A DNA stretch of 64,000 bases from Atriophallophorus winterbourni (Eukaryota > Platyhelminthes > Trematoda > Plagiorchiida > Microphallidae). Under the pieces are notes generated by a model. The model worked only from the letters and a program-made list of their open reading frames with translations. It did not search any database and had not been told where the DNA came from. Position numbers and translations under genes: made by a program. Numbering within the stretch: position 1 is the stretch's first letter; every line of letters starts with the position of its first letter. Below are positions 10,501 through 23,929 of the stretch, piece after piece. The stretch spans positions 31,283 to 95,282 of the forward strand of contig JACCGJ010000276.1 in the NCBI GenBank assembly GCA_013407085.1, written 5' to 3'.

Positions 10501-13500
10501 GGGCGACTCACCTCTTCGACAATGTGCAAATAATCCGGATACAAACGGGAAGTGTCCTCGGGGTTGTGGACAGAAGTCGAATCCTCATCTGAATCGGACG
10601 CACGAGAGTCAATCAACGTGGAGGCTGGGAGCCGGTGCACACGGCGTGTATGACGAATCAGCTTGTGGAGATTTTTCACGGTCGAAGTGTAAGCGCAACT
10701 GGATTCACGCGGAAAAGAGATCTGCGAAAAAGAATCGAACGGGAAAAAACGTGTAAAAGAAAGAAGTAATTGTAGCTGAAGTGGAACCAGTAAAATAAGT
10801 GACACTGATAACAAAAACAGCGGCACGCAGTTGCTGGATTCGAACGGTGATATCATTATTCGTAAACCAGCAGAAACTCGAGGTCGAATAACCGAAATTT
10901 CTACCTAGCGGTGTAAACATACTGAGGGTCGTAACCGAACAATTAGAAGCACGCATTTGGCTAATTAAACAGCATTAAGAAGATGCACTGAACGCGATAG
11001 AAAGTGCTGAGTGAGCGTGAATGTCAGTTACGACCCTAGACTGTCGGCTGATTAACGATCGGTAATATTAAAATTACAACAGAATCGATGTATCCATTAA
11101 ATATACGTGCCTTCGCGTAGAAATAAAACAAGCGATGGAAAATGATGAAAAAGTGGCAGTTGCCACGAATCGTACTTACAGGAGGTGCGAGAAATTATGT
11201 TCTGTTGGTTTAGATACTATGATATTGTACGAAGTATTTATATGAGTGTACCGAATAAGTTTAAACAATGTGAAAGTCGTGTTTAGCTAAAAGCATTGCG
11301 CATAAGCAGCAACTGATTTGGACCTTCACAGCGTGAAAAACGCCACGCCCCATGCGGGACACTGGACGTTCTCCTAATTTCTTGGCGGTGAATACACAAT
11401 GCAGAGACCGAAATGTTTCCCCATTGTGATAAGGATATCGCAATCGCCACTTTCAGAAAGCATTGGAAAAGTGTGTCAATGTTAGACAGCTTTAATATTG
11501 AAACAAGCTGTTATAAACGATTCATACTTTGAACCATGGTTTTCAAACACGGAATCACAATAATCCACGGTCAAGCGGTGAAACGTTTTTGGATGACCAC
11601 TGTATCCAGATGTTTACATCTCCAGCACACACGTTTCAAGGCTCACTGAACCCAGACTTGCTGTTTCCACTAGATGAGTGTAAAATACCCCAAAGCGGAA
11701 GTGAAATGCATGTGTGGGAACGTAAGCAACACAGTACTTGTACTTTAGTTTTGTGCGGCTATCTCCTCCTGGAGGACGAGTCGGCTTCAATGAAGGGTCT
11801 TGGGAATTTGGGTACAAACAGGGGTCCCTAGCATCACTCGACGTTTGTTCGAGTTAGCTTCTCTAGCCTTTGCACAACTAAGTGCGACCTGCAAGGCACC
11901 AGGGAGTTGCCAGAAAGAGGTGGTGGGAAACTAATAACAGTTATAGACTGTTCCAGATTTTTGTTATCACGGTTTTTCCCGAAGCAATTCCCGCGATCGG
12001 CGTATCCGCAAAGGCAGCGGAGGTTGAAAATCAGGATTTTTCTTTTCCTAGAGACAATGCCACTCCAGGCTAACGAACTTCATCTGTCTAAGGCAAAGTG
12101 GTTTTCAGGCGCCAGTCACTCGCCCTCGCCCCTTCTGTTGGTAGAAGCAGTTCTGCCGGGCTCGGGGAGCTACTCTTTAATTGCACAACAGTGCGATGAT
12201 TGTGCTCCACACATTGGTTTACCCAAGAAAATGAAACTGTGCCCAGATGAGATGGTTTTCGCGCAACCAAGAACCGTAGAACAATACCGGGTGAGAGCCA
12301 ACTTACGGATTTATCAAATTAACTTTGAATATAATACACACGGGGTTTCGTGCTTCAGGAGATATCAGGTCAAGTTCAGTGATAAAAAAGTTAGAATCGC
12401 GGAAGCTATTGCCACACCGAACGTGGATTCACAAATCAGACAATAGATCCGAGTCAGTCGGATTTATGCCTCACAAAAGGATTCACGAAGTTCAGACAGT
12501 AAGACAAGGTGTATTGAAACTTTGGTCATTTTGAAAGCTAATTCGATTGACTTGTTACGTTTAAATGGAACGGTAACCCGAGGGTTTGCTTCAAAGATAA
12601 ACTTTGAAAACGGAGTGATGTTCCCGGAAAAGGCAACAGTGCTTGAGAGCGGGATAATCGATGGACCAGACTGCGTAGTTAAGGGGTTTCAATGGGGTGG
12701 TATAAAAGTTCATTCGCGTTCAATCACTTTTCAACATTAGGCCAGTTCGTACGGACATCCTTGGCACGATTAAGCTTGAGTTTCAGAAGCGAAAGCCGCT
12801 ATAATCTATTCATTGCAAACTTTGTTTTTAAGCGTATGGTTAACCGGTCGATCTAAAATTTTGCTAACCCCAAACTGCATTTTTCAGCTTTAGTGCATGG
12901 CTGCGAAGGACAATCAGAGCTGCCCGATGATAGTTAGCCCGAAAGTTAACAACGTATTAATCACAGAAAACATTTTAGCATACGCCTTACAATAACTAGC
13001 ATGCTGCATGAAAATCGATAAAATAATCTGCAATTCATCTATAAATCGAAAATACGTGTTTACAGGTATGTGAACAGAGGTGCCAATAATAATAACATCC
13101 ATATAGCCATATAAACAGGGAAACAGCATTGTTACACAAGTGACATTCTAGTGACACAGCACGGAGGAAGGGTGACATGAAGTAAACGGCGAAGAACATA
13201 CCACAGGAGGGGGGACAAACTCCGCGGAAGAATTCTGGCATGCTTCTGTTGAACGGCGTTCATTGTGCCAGTGACGACAAGTGATCATCAGATATCGCAG
13301 AGCAGGGAGAAACAACGCTGAATGGTGCTCGTACGTCAGGTCAAGACATTGAAGAACCTGAACGTGGAACGACACGTGATTTAAACGCTGCTTTATCGAT
13401 TGCACAATCAATTTTTCACCATCCAGTGCAGAAACGAGTTGATGTGAAAATCATGACCAGACAACAAAACGCAAAAGAAAACGTTGCGCCATAACTAGTT

Positions 13501-14021
13501 AATGCGTTTAGATTTTCCAGACAATGTTTGTAAGGTTTAGCATCATTTAGTCATGTATGTATGCTATGAAAGCACAATCCTAATCTAGGCAAAGGGCCGC
13601 ACAGTCATGTAGAGCTTGACGATCAGCATGTGCAAAAATGAGCTTGCTGATGAACAGATTGAGTCTGCTCAGTGCTGAACACTGTTAGCATGAACCAGTA
13701 AGCCACACGATTAATATCGAGCATTGTGGATGACCTCTCGTTAGAAACTAAGCAGCTGTCGGCTGTGTGTCTAGAGCAACCACCAAATAGTAATCTATTT
13801 ATCTATCTATCTATATGTCTAACTTTTTATTTATCTATTAGTCTATCTATCCATTCATCCATCTATCTATCTATCAATCTATGAAAGCACAAGCCTGATC
13901 CAGGCAAAGTGCCGCACAGTCAGAGACTGCACGTGGGCTAAGATACTGTCAGGTTGCCCAGGCCTAGACAGATATCTATCTGTCAATCAATCAATCTATC
14001 TATCTATTACTCCATCCATCC

Positions 14022-14062
<41 letters not shown>

Positions 14063-16995
14063 GATAACAGCAGGTTTATTCGATTAGTATATATATATAC
14101 ACATATATACGCTGACTGACAGCGAAATGTACAAAGTAAACGAATGCTAAAAGTTCTCCATTTAACGAGGAATTTTCGTGTCATGGAGCTAAAAGCTATT
14201 GGGGAAAATGTACACTGCGAAGCATGTAAGCCAAAATGATTCAGACAATGAAGAGGATAATTGTAGCTCAGGGCGTGAATGTTGTTTAGATCGTGTTCGG
14301 CGAGCTATTCAAAGAAGTTCACCTGATGACAAAACGTCTAGGAACAAACAATGCGATCTCAGCTGGCCCTATTCAGACAGCAACGCACAATCTGGCTAGA
14401 TCATGTCAATGCAATAGAAATCATGTGGGTTTTCCTGTAGGTCTGATGTGTAGTAAAAGAGACGTGAAAATTCTTGACGTTGATGCTACGATGTGGGGAA
14501 AACTAGCTTACTCTGGACGAATAATGTGAAGCGTCACTTTTAATTTAGGGGAGGTTGGGTCACCCTCTTTGTCAGAGAGCATCGTAAAACTATGCCTGTC
14601 CTCAAATGCTACAAGATTTTGTGGCAAGAATGCTATTAGCTCGTTTTGAGATTCTTACCAAAGCAAAAGCAATCCCTTTTTTCATAAGTAGAGAAAACGT
14701 TAATCATCAGAATACGAATTCGGATCATGCACACAATGGGTTGTTGTTGTTGACCTCCTTCAGTCTATGTCGACCATGGATGTACATTATAAACGCATGA
14801 ATTTTCAGGTTCTACAGCTTTTTGAAAGACTAAACAGTCCGACTCGGGAGGAACAATCTCTCTCGCAGCGCTTGCAACGATGGTCAGAACTCGGTTGTAG
14901 GGCGTCGGTTGCAAGCCGGCGGCGTGATCTGTGTTCAGCAGCCAAGAGCGTATCTGCTCCTCCCAAGCTTTACACAATGCCTCCAATGTGAGCGGTCAAG
15001 AGCAAGTTCTTCACAACTCACGGGGTCAATGCTAAAAGCAAACGTCTTTGTACCGCAAGTGCTGTCTGCCCAAAGGTCGACTTCCTAATTGTAACTCACC
15101 ATAGAGAGAAGCAATGGGGACCAGATTCGAAGGACCAATAGGCAGATAGTACAGAGCAGTCAAACTTGCGTAGCTAAACGCCAACGTGATCATTTAAGAA
15201 CAATAAAAAGAAAAACAAAGTAATACTTGAATGCCACTGTTGCATAGGGTTCGTAAAACGAAGGAAGGTTGTGCGTTAACAGAAATGGAAGGGCGGTGAT
15301 CACAAGTATGTATATATGAAATCGCAAGCCTGTTTCAGGCAACGTGCCGCACAGTCAATGGTATGAAAGCACAAGCCTGATCCAGGCAAAGTGCCGCACA
15401 GTCAGAGACTGCACGTGGGCTGAGATACTGTCAGGTTGCACAGGCCTAGACAGATATGAAGGGGGGAATAGAAATAGAAATGGTAGTGAGACTGCAGCGT
15501 GTTTCAGCGTGCAGCTCGCTACCGTTGGTCAATCAATTTAGCACGATGTTAGCCGTACAGCACATAAATGCTGCACGATTGCACATCCGTGCACAGTCAA
15601 AGAACGAACGTGATCAGATGCCTTCCGACAAACGAGCGATTGACAAAAACCTACTTGTTTTACCAAAGGACGAATGACGGGAATGATTTTCACAGTCGCG
15701 TGTTGGAAAAACGTTTCTAGCGTGTGACATGAATCGTGAAGGGAAGCAAGCAACTCATCCGGGATTGCGGTGGTGTTGGTGGTAGGGTCGTCATCGGGAC
15801 ACAGCAAAAGAAACCGATGCAAATTCAAGGTGATATCCGACACCAACATGTCAGCGTTAGAGCTGAGCAAGTCATCCACACTGGAATAGAACATCGTGAG
15901 TAAATAACAAGGATCCGGTATATAAGTATGTATGAAATCACACAAGCCTTATCCAGGCAAAGTGCCGCACAGTCTTAGACTGCACTTGGGCTAAGATACT
16001 GTTAGTCTAAAATAGTTACGTCCCTGGATGAAATAATTTAATTCAACAATGTGTATACTTTTGCTCTTGTAGTAGTGAAAAGATAGCGCTTCGAAAGAAG
16101 CTAAGCTCAGAATATCATCTAGCTTGATGACGAAACGTACTACCACTACAATACCAGCTCAGCTCAGCGAACACAGAGCACCCAATCACTTTATTATTAA
16201 AGCTCAAGAGCCTTAATTTTCGGACTGTATCGGAGATCAACAAATACTCGAAATCAGCTGATATAATTGGAACGGAAGGCAATGCATGGGTAGCTGGACA
16301 GCATTCGGGTCATTTCACTATGCGGAAAAATCCTCAAGATTTCGGATAAATATATTAATAAACATAAAATCTTTCCAGCCGTTCTCAAGTCATGTCATGT
16401 CAAAAGATGACCAGCATTGATATGAAAGTGTTATCGTTTGAATTTTTCGGAATTTTTCATGGGTTTAGCCAACCCAATCAATAAACGTTTTCCAGACACT
16501 AAAACATGCGGACATTTCACGTGAGAGCGTTGACGTGGACCTTAACTTTCGAGAGGATGCATACAATAATAACAAAACATCGTAACCGACCTGGAGTAGC
16601 CGAGGTTATCAGCCACGTAACGCAAACAATGCTTCGCTGTTTGCCCGACAATCCCGGAATCCGCTGCTCGGCAAGTGGTTGACAAGAGGCATACGCGAAG
16701 AAGTTCATCGAATAAAACAGACGCGTTAACAGTGGCTGCGTCCCTCTGCTTGCAGCGATAGAGCTAACAAAAACCAAGTAGCAAACACGCGCAAGTTGAA
16801 TGTAGAATTAAACCACTACGAGGGTTGCAAAGTGAAAAAGAAGTCGCTCTACAGTGAAACGAAAGTGGAGTGACGGGTTTAGAGGCAAACGTTTATCGAA
16901 AAATGTTTACTGGAGCACATAAAACAAGGAGTGGTCCACAATAGTGCCACTAGTGTAAAATAGCATTATGTGAGTTCAACAACTGATATAACCAC

Positions 16996-17035
<40 letters not shown>

Positions 17036-20000
17036 ATTGAAGTTGGGAGGTTATTTAAGATAGTAAGTCACAGGTTATTATCATAAAACGTACGTCGAAC
17101 GACGTTTGGCACTATGAAGCATTGATGTTTGTATCGAAATAGAAAAAATGGCACCACGTTTGAGAATAACTAGATCGCGAAAGAACTGTTGCACAACAGA
17201 GATTCATTTGGGGGACGAAGTGAGCGATAGGTCAAGTAAACACAGGAAAAACTGTAGGGTGATCGACCAAACGCTGTTATGAGTTATATGCAGAAAGGAT
17301 ATTCCATCAAGTATTGGACATTAGGACATGCTGAAATAGAACAAACAGTCTAAACACAAACATACTTGATTTGTAACTTTCAGGGAAAATGAACTTCATT
17401 TTGGCGACAAAACGCTCAACAAAATGTATGTAAGCTGTAAGAGTATCCAACCCCAGGTATAGTGAATTCACTGGCACAGAGAGCATGACAGAGCACCATG
17501 AATGCGCTGTTAGAATTCAGATTCACGGCGCGCACAAAGTGTATGTATGTACGCATGAAAGCACAAGCCTGATCGAGTCCAAGTGCCGCACCGTAATAGA
17601 CTGCATGTGGGATAAGGTAATGTCAGGTTGCCCAGGACTAGACAGATATGAGAAACAAAACAGCAATGGAAGTGAGACTCCAGCGGGTTTCAACATGCAG
17701 CTCACAAGCGGTGGGCAATCATCTTAGCACGATGTTAGCCACATGGCACAACAGTACTATACGATTGCACATCCGTGCGCAAAATGAGCTAAGATGACGC
17801 GCCTAACTGTCACCCGAAAGACCGCGGGTTCAATCCCTTGTCAGTACCATAGTCACCGACTGTTCTTAACGCTAAGCAAAGTTCGGCTTTAGGACCGCTG
17901 ACACCTTGGCTACGTACAACAAGCGACAGAGTTTCAACGAAGAATCAGAGTGATTCCGTGTCAAACGGTGAAACGTTTGTGGCAACTCAGCAATAATTAA
18001 CTCAAAATCGTCCAAGTTGCAGGAGAGACTCCATCCTGTTAAGCGGATGATCACATGTGTCGTACATGTCTCGAATGACTCATTACAAAAATGTATAATG
18101 TAAATGTTTTCTGCAATCGATTGGAATATGTTTGATCATGTACTATAGGCTGTTTAGCGGTAAGGTCAAATAAGTGCTGGTGGGTTGACTACTACTTAAT
18201 CATGTTCCCTGTCCTGACTATCACCCTTGGTCTGGAGAAGCTGCTGTGTCGGAAGTGAAACGTTACCCAAAAACTTCTCTAACCGATTGCACTCAAATTT
18301 CTTCGCATTGTGAATGTTTTCTTTTTTGTGTAAAAGGTGGGAACAATATGAAACGGCAAATATGATAACTTTATTCTTAAAACGATTATTGCAAGTGAAG
18401 AAAATGATACGACTCGACGGGTTTCTCACCTGTGAGGCCGTTGCGAACAGTTCCAACAGAAGACAGTCACATATCGCCCGATCTTTCATCCTTTTCACAT
18501 CGGTACTACCATGCGAAATATCTTGCGAAACGACTTCCGCAGGCTTTGCCTTAAAAGTCGTAATTGAAATAGACGAAGAAAGGTCCGACGCGAAAAACTC
18601 CGTGACGAAACGACTGAACAGGAGACACAAGAGGTTAACTTAACAGCGATGCGTAACCGAATTAGGAATAATACTACTCGTCAAGCTAGGAAAGTAGTAC
18701 GATTTCAGAAAAATCTTGTGAACTTGTCCGGTGCATTGCTATAGGTTTTCGTGCCAGGGAATCCACAGGAGTCTTCACGGAAAAAGCCTCATTAAAAATT
18801 CCTAAAGCCGTTAGACGAAAGCCAATGTCGTTCTCTATGCTAGCGAACCTTTGTATGCATAGGCGCGATCACACTGCTGAATACCCTTACCTCAGTATAT
18901 AGGCTCATCTCATTGACGATTTTAGCATGTCATGGTTGTATGGTAATTAAGCACTCGGTACTTACTACCGGCTAACATCGTGCTAAATTGATTGGCCAAC
19001 GGTAGTGAGCTACATGCTGAAACATGCTGGAGTTTCATTAACACCTCGCATATCTGTCTAGGCCTGGTCAACCTGACAGTATGTTAGCCCGCGTGCAGTC
19101 TCTGACTGTGCGGCACTTTGCCTGGATCAGGCATACCATATCATACCGTACCGGTGTAATGCTGTCCATGATGATGATGAGGTGACGGAGGCTCTGGTAG
19201 ATAAAGTTCTAAACTTTCTTCGACTGTCCTAACACTGCGTCGGTCCGTCCTTGACATCGACGACATTACTAAAGTAGCAAAAGATTTCAAGGTTATCGCC
19301 TGCGTTAAGTTTTAAAACCAATTATCATAAATGTATCTCGGTATCCGTCAAGTGGAAAGAAAATACGGTTGTGTAAAACAGTAACTTTTAATAAAAACTT
19401 ACATGCTTTTTTGATGGCGCTGATTCCAGTCAATTAAGGCTGTAAGCAAAATAGATATATACAGACGTAGTTAACTTGAAATTAAGGACGCAGGATAAAT
19501 ATACCATTTCCGATTTTTCTGAAATAAGGCAATAAAACGCGATTAAATAATGGAAATGCAAGTAGATGAACAAACCGCGCATAACAAACAAGTTCAGCTC
19601 TCATCTGGACGGAAAGCTTCCACGAGTTCGGTGGAATTGGAAGGAAAAAAGAAAAACGACTGGGGCCTTAAAAACATTTTGTTCCTGGCACCTGAAGTTC
19701 TATTTTCAAAGCCTCATTGTCTTGCGGGAGATTCGAAAATCCAATGGGCAGATAGCTGGTACATCGCACTTTATTTTGTTAACTTCCCGTTTGCACTTTT
19801 GTGTAAAAATGTTAAAGAAGTGCACTCAAACAAATGCCCAATGACGCTGGGGACATAACTTGTATCGCATCCAAAATGTCTTAATAATAATGTTTCACGA
19901 AAGATTCAACGAAGCAACAAATGGAGCTAGCCGCAAAAAAAGTGAAAAATAATTAAAGTAGTATAAGCAAATAAAGAAAGAATACTCCACAACACGGTAA

Positions 20001-23000
20001 ACCAACAATGCCGATCAAATTATTCGGTTAACTTACATTGTATCCGACGGAAAGACCAGATACAGAGATCAGGTTGGTTTGGCGACAACAAGAGTTGTTA
20101 CTGACTCCTTCACAACTGGTCGGGTCAACAACGCTCGTAAAATGTGCCACACCAGTTGAGAGCACAAATTAAGGTACGGGATGTGCTAATCCGTGACCTG
20201 CTGTTTGTCTACAATACAGCCATTATTGCTCACTCCCATAAACACCTCCAGGCGCGAATGGACTGTTTTCCGTCGGTACACAAAGACTGAGCCAACAATG
20301 AGCATGAGATAGACCAACGTCTTTGGCCAAGGGATTGTATCGCCTCCAATCATCAATGTTGACAACTGTCGGCTTGAGCCAGTAAATCATTTTACAAATC
20401 CTTTTAAAACCATTGCGGGTAACTTCTCGCTAGACACGGAGAATGATCCGATTGGCAGAGCAGCTGTCATTTTGTATCGACTGAACTCTTGTGCCCAGGT
20501 TGTTGGTCGGGGGTTGGAGACTCAACCGAGGCAGATGATGTGCACTGCTAATGAACTAAGAGTGAAACTCGAGTCCAGCACTTACATTGTGTATTGTTGT
20601 GAGCAAAGTTGTGAAGATTTCAGAGGACTTGGCGCGATAATTAGTAACAAGCATAGAGATTGTTCATCTTCTACGATTCGCTCCAACCAACGAGCATAGC
20701 ATCAGTGTCATAATCATCAACGCAACCATCTTTATGAAATAGCTATTTCAGTGAAATGTCAGGCGATTCTTCCGGGTTACCAGAGAGTACACTTTCGTTG
20801 TGACGCTAATACAGGTGTGCTCAGTCGGAGTGTCGACACAGCTTGATATTAGTCGAATTGCAATGAATCAATTGTAATTCCTCACTGGAAACCTATTCGG
20901 AATGTCTAGGTGAAATTTACTTGTATAAAGTACGTAATGAACCAAGCTGTAGCTATAGAATACTTCCAATAGTTCATGAAAATGATTTGAATATCAATAG
21001 GAAACAAGTGAAAAAACGATCATAACCACAACCATCATCATAGAAAGCAGTAGACCGTTGTCCGTAAGATGAGCCCAAACACGTTTTTTCTTGTGTGTGA
21101 ACAAAACCTACCCAACTATCACCTCTCAAATATCACACTTCATCGTGTCTTTGAATCCAAGCAACCAACGACTTGAATGCTGTCGCAAAAACAAGGTCCT
21201 CCGAAATTTTGGTTCATCAAATAAGTGAGTGTTTACGATACAGAACAGCCTATAGACTAATCCAAACTGTTTCATTGGTGAGCTAATAACTGTTGGCGAA
21301 AAACCAGATGATTGTTCTATTGACTAGCGCCTTCGTTATACATAGACGAATGACACTGTAATTTTTTGTATGCAAGTAAATGTCTGAAGACAAGCAAATT
21401 TCCCGAAAGTGTGATGAACTGTTCACAAAATACGACAATATAAGAGCGCTCAACATAACCCTGAACCGAAAGCGCTGTTGGCGCAAGGGCTGGGATACAG
21501 CTCACTAGCGGGCCGATCAATCTAACCCGATGTTGCTTGTTTGAAATATATTTACAGCGCTATTACAAGTTCGCTCGTATTAGTGAAAAAGAGAGGGGGA
21601 TCAGTCCTAACCACATAGTCTATAAATTACAATTCACGGAAAGTGTTAGTTAAGTTTCACAATCTTGAAGTTAAAACAACCCGTTGAACAAGTTAACCGC
21701 CACTATGAGATGACATTAATTGGGCTTCGCCGATTCGCGAATATCTGTGAAGCTAACACGAACAAATGGTAAATGATAAATAACTGCTGAAACGAAAACA
21801 ACAAACAATCCAGTCAAAAAGCGACGCTGCAAGCAATGAGCTGGGTCGCATGTGCATTGGAGCGAAAAGTCTCGAACGGGGCTAAGCATTTCGCAGCTCA
21901 ATGTGCTGCACACGGGCTGTTACAACGACAGGTTGTACAGACACATAAAGAAAAAATGAAGGATTGTAATAGAAATAATAAAAACGCAAGTCCTCGGTTG
22001 CAGCTCAGCGAACATAAAATATAATGTAGTGAAGCCTTAACTATGCGAACTAGAGACTTTATCAGTCATCGGAAGCGCGGTAAGCCTAAATTATTACTCG
22101 TTATGATTAGATGACTCTTGACAATTTAATGGTATAATTAGAACGAGAAGGAATAAGAAACGGTACCAAACTTACCGTTACCCAGATATCCCGACAAAGC
22201 AGCTATCGAAAGGAGAATACAGGGACTGCGATAAGTATCCCCGTATTGCGTCATCAAATCTCGACATGTATCGATGAACAAATCAAAAGTAGAATCTGAA
22301 AATAAAATACCAGTTAAAGATAATGTAAGTAATTAACCGAAAGCGATACAAATTTGTAAACAAAATTGATCAATGGAAAAAATTACGTTTTATGACTGCG
22401 TCAATGGTATTTATCATCCATTTATTCATAACAAATTAGGGGAAAATGCGTTGGAAAGGGCGAAGAGAATAACGATTCCAGGATGTTAAGGTTAAAGCAT
22501 GGAACGCGGGTACAAAACATACATACGATTCGAACTTTTGTTTGCACTGAGACTAGCAATGTTCCACGCAGCATGAGAGCTAATAGATAAACAGAGATAC
22601 AGTGACAGTTCACAAGATTTGACACACGGAGATTACTGCTGGAGTAACAGCCTGCTTACATCGGAGCGTTAGATGAGTTAACATGTGATCACTGAGTCAA
22701 CTCGGTAATGCTCTTCCGGCGTTTGCAGTCATTCACGCCAGAAAACCGATGAATTAAGCGTGAATAGCTCGGTCTCATTCATACCTTGCAACTGGGTCGT
22801 TTGTAACTATTGTTCATGAAATCACAAGGCTGAAGCGCCTAACTGTGTGAAAGAAAGGATTTCAGCTGGTACAGCGTCATTTGACCAAACAATTCTTGGA
22901 GGACCCCGGGCATTCTCTTATTAGAATGGGGCCCAATACAGTTTATTGAAGTTGGTTCAAAATCTTTACCGCCGAAAACCGGTCAAAAATGTGGAATTTG

Positions 23001-23891
23001 CCTACACTTGATTGGCATGAGTAACCGGGATTATTTATCTCTACGAAGAAAAGTGATTCCACATGTGCGAAATAGAAGACTGGGCAAATGATGACTGAAA
23101 AACACTAACGAAAATACAGCTGTGGATTCTAACAATGCAAACACGTGACTGAAGGCAAACGAACAAATTCAACAACAATGAACTAGAATACCAGCCGAGG
23201 CGCGAACACATTGTAAAACGCACTACAACTGAGACAGAAAATAGTAAAGCATAATGTATTAAAATAAACATAGCTGATAGAAACAAGAAATATTTTGATG
23301 TATTGAAAGACCACGTATTTATTTACGAATTTGAGGATAAATCCTCATTTGAAAATTGAAATTTAGCTTTCATGTGGGGACTTAGCTAAGTTTCAAAATC
23401 AGTGCAATGCAGCACTGGAAACTGTTTGGAATATTTTTGCAACATTCCAATAAAAACGCTACGGTTAATTTTTGTTTTGAAGTCAGATTTTATTAATAAG
23501 TAGTATCTGACGTTAAAAACAAACAAAAATTAACCGCGGCGCTGTTATTGGAATGTCGCAAAAAATATTCCAGTTACTGGTGCTGCATTACACCGATTGT
23601 GGGACTTGGCTAAGTCCCCACATGGAAGCTAAATTTCGATTTGCAAATGAGGATTTATCCTCAAATTCGCAAATAATTGGGTTTAGCAAAAAGTCAGAAC
23701 GGCGTTCGAGGGTCAGGTCACGGATACGCATACCTGATGAGCGGCGACAATCGCGAAACCGATCGTGTGTTTCCGTCTTGCTTTTCGAACGTTATTACAC
23801 ATTATTTATAAAATCTGACTTCAAAACAAAAAAAACAAGTATATATATATTATCTTAGTATATATATATATATATAATCATTATATATATA

Positions 23892-23929
<38 letters not shown>

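Noticed and set aside
13275..13310. CTGATGA-like word as a further hammerhead
   Set aside because: No GAAA block or stem II partner follows at a suitable distance, and it lies in TTI1 exon 14.
13790..14062. CRISPR-like array
   Set aside because: Four-base tandem units without spacers in a eukaryotic intron; a plain microsatellite.
19550..19858. 102-codon plus-strand frame as a gene
   Set aside because: No family resemblance, inside a TTI1 intron, and a second frame is open over the same bases.
20045..20110. TTI1 exon 10 candidate ending AAT|GTAAGTT
   Set aside because: Every available acceptor gives a stop codon or the wrong phase.
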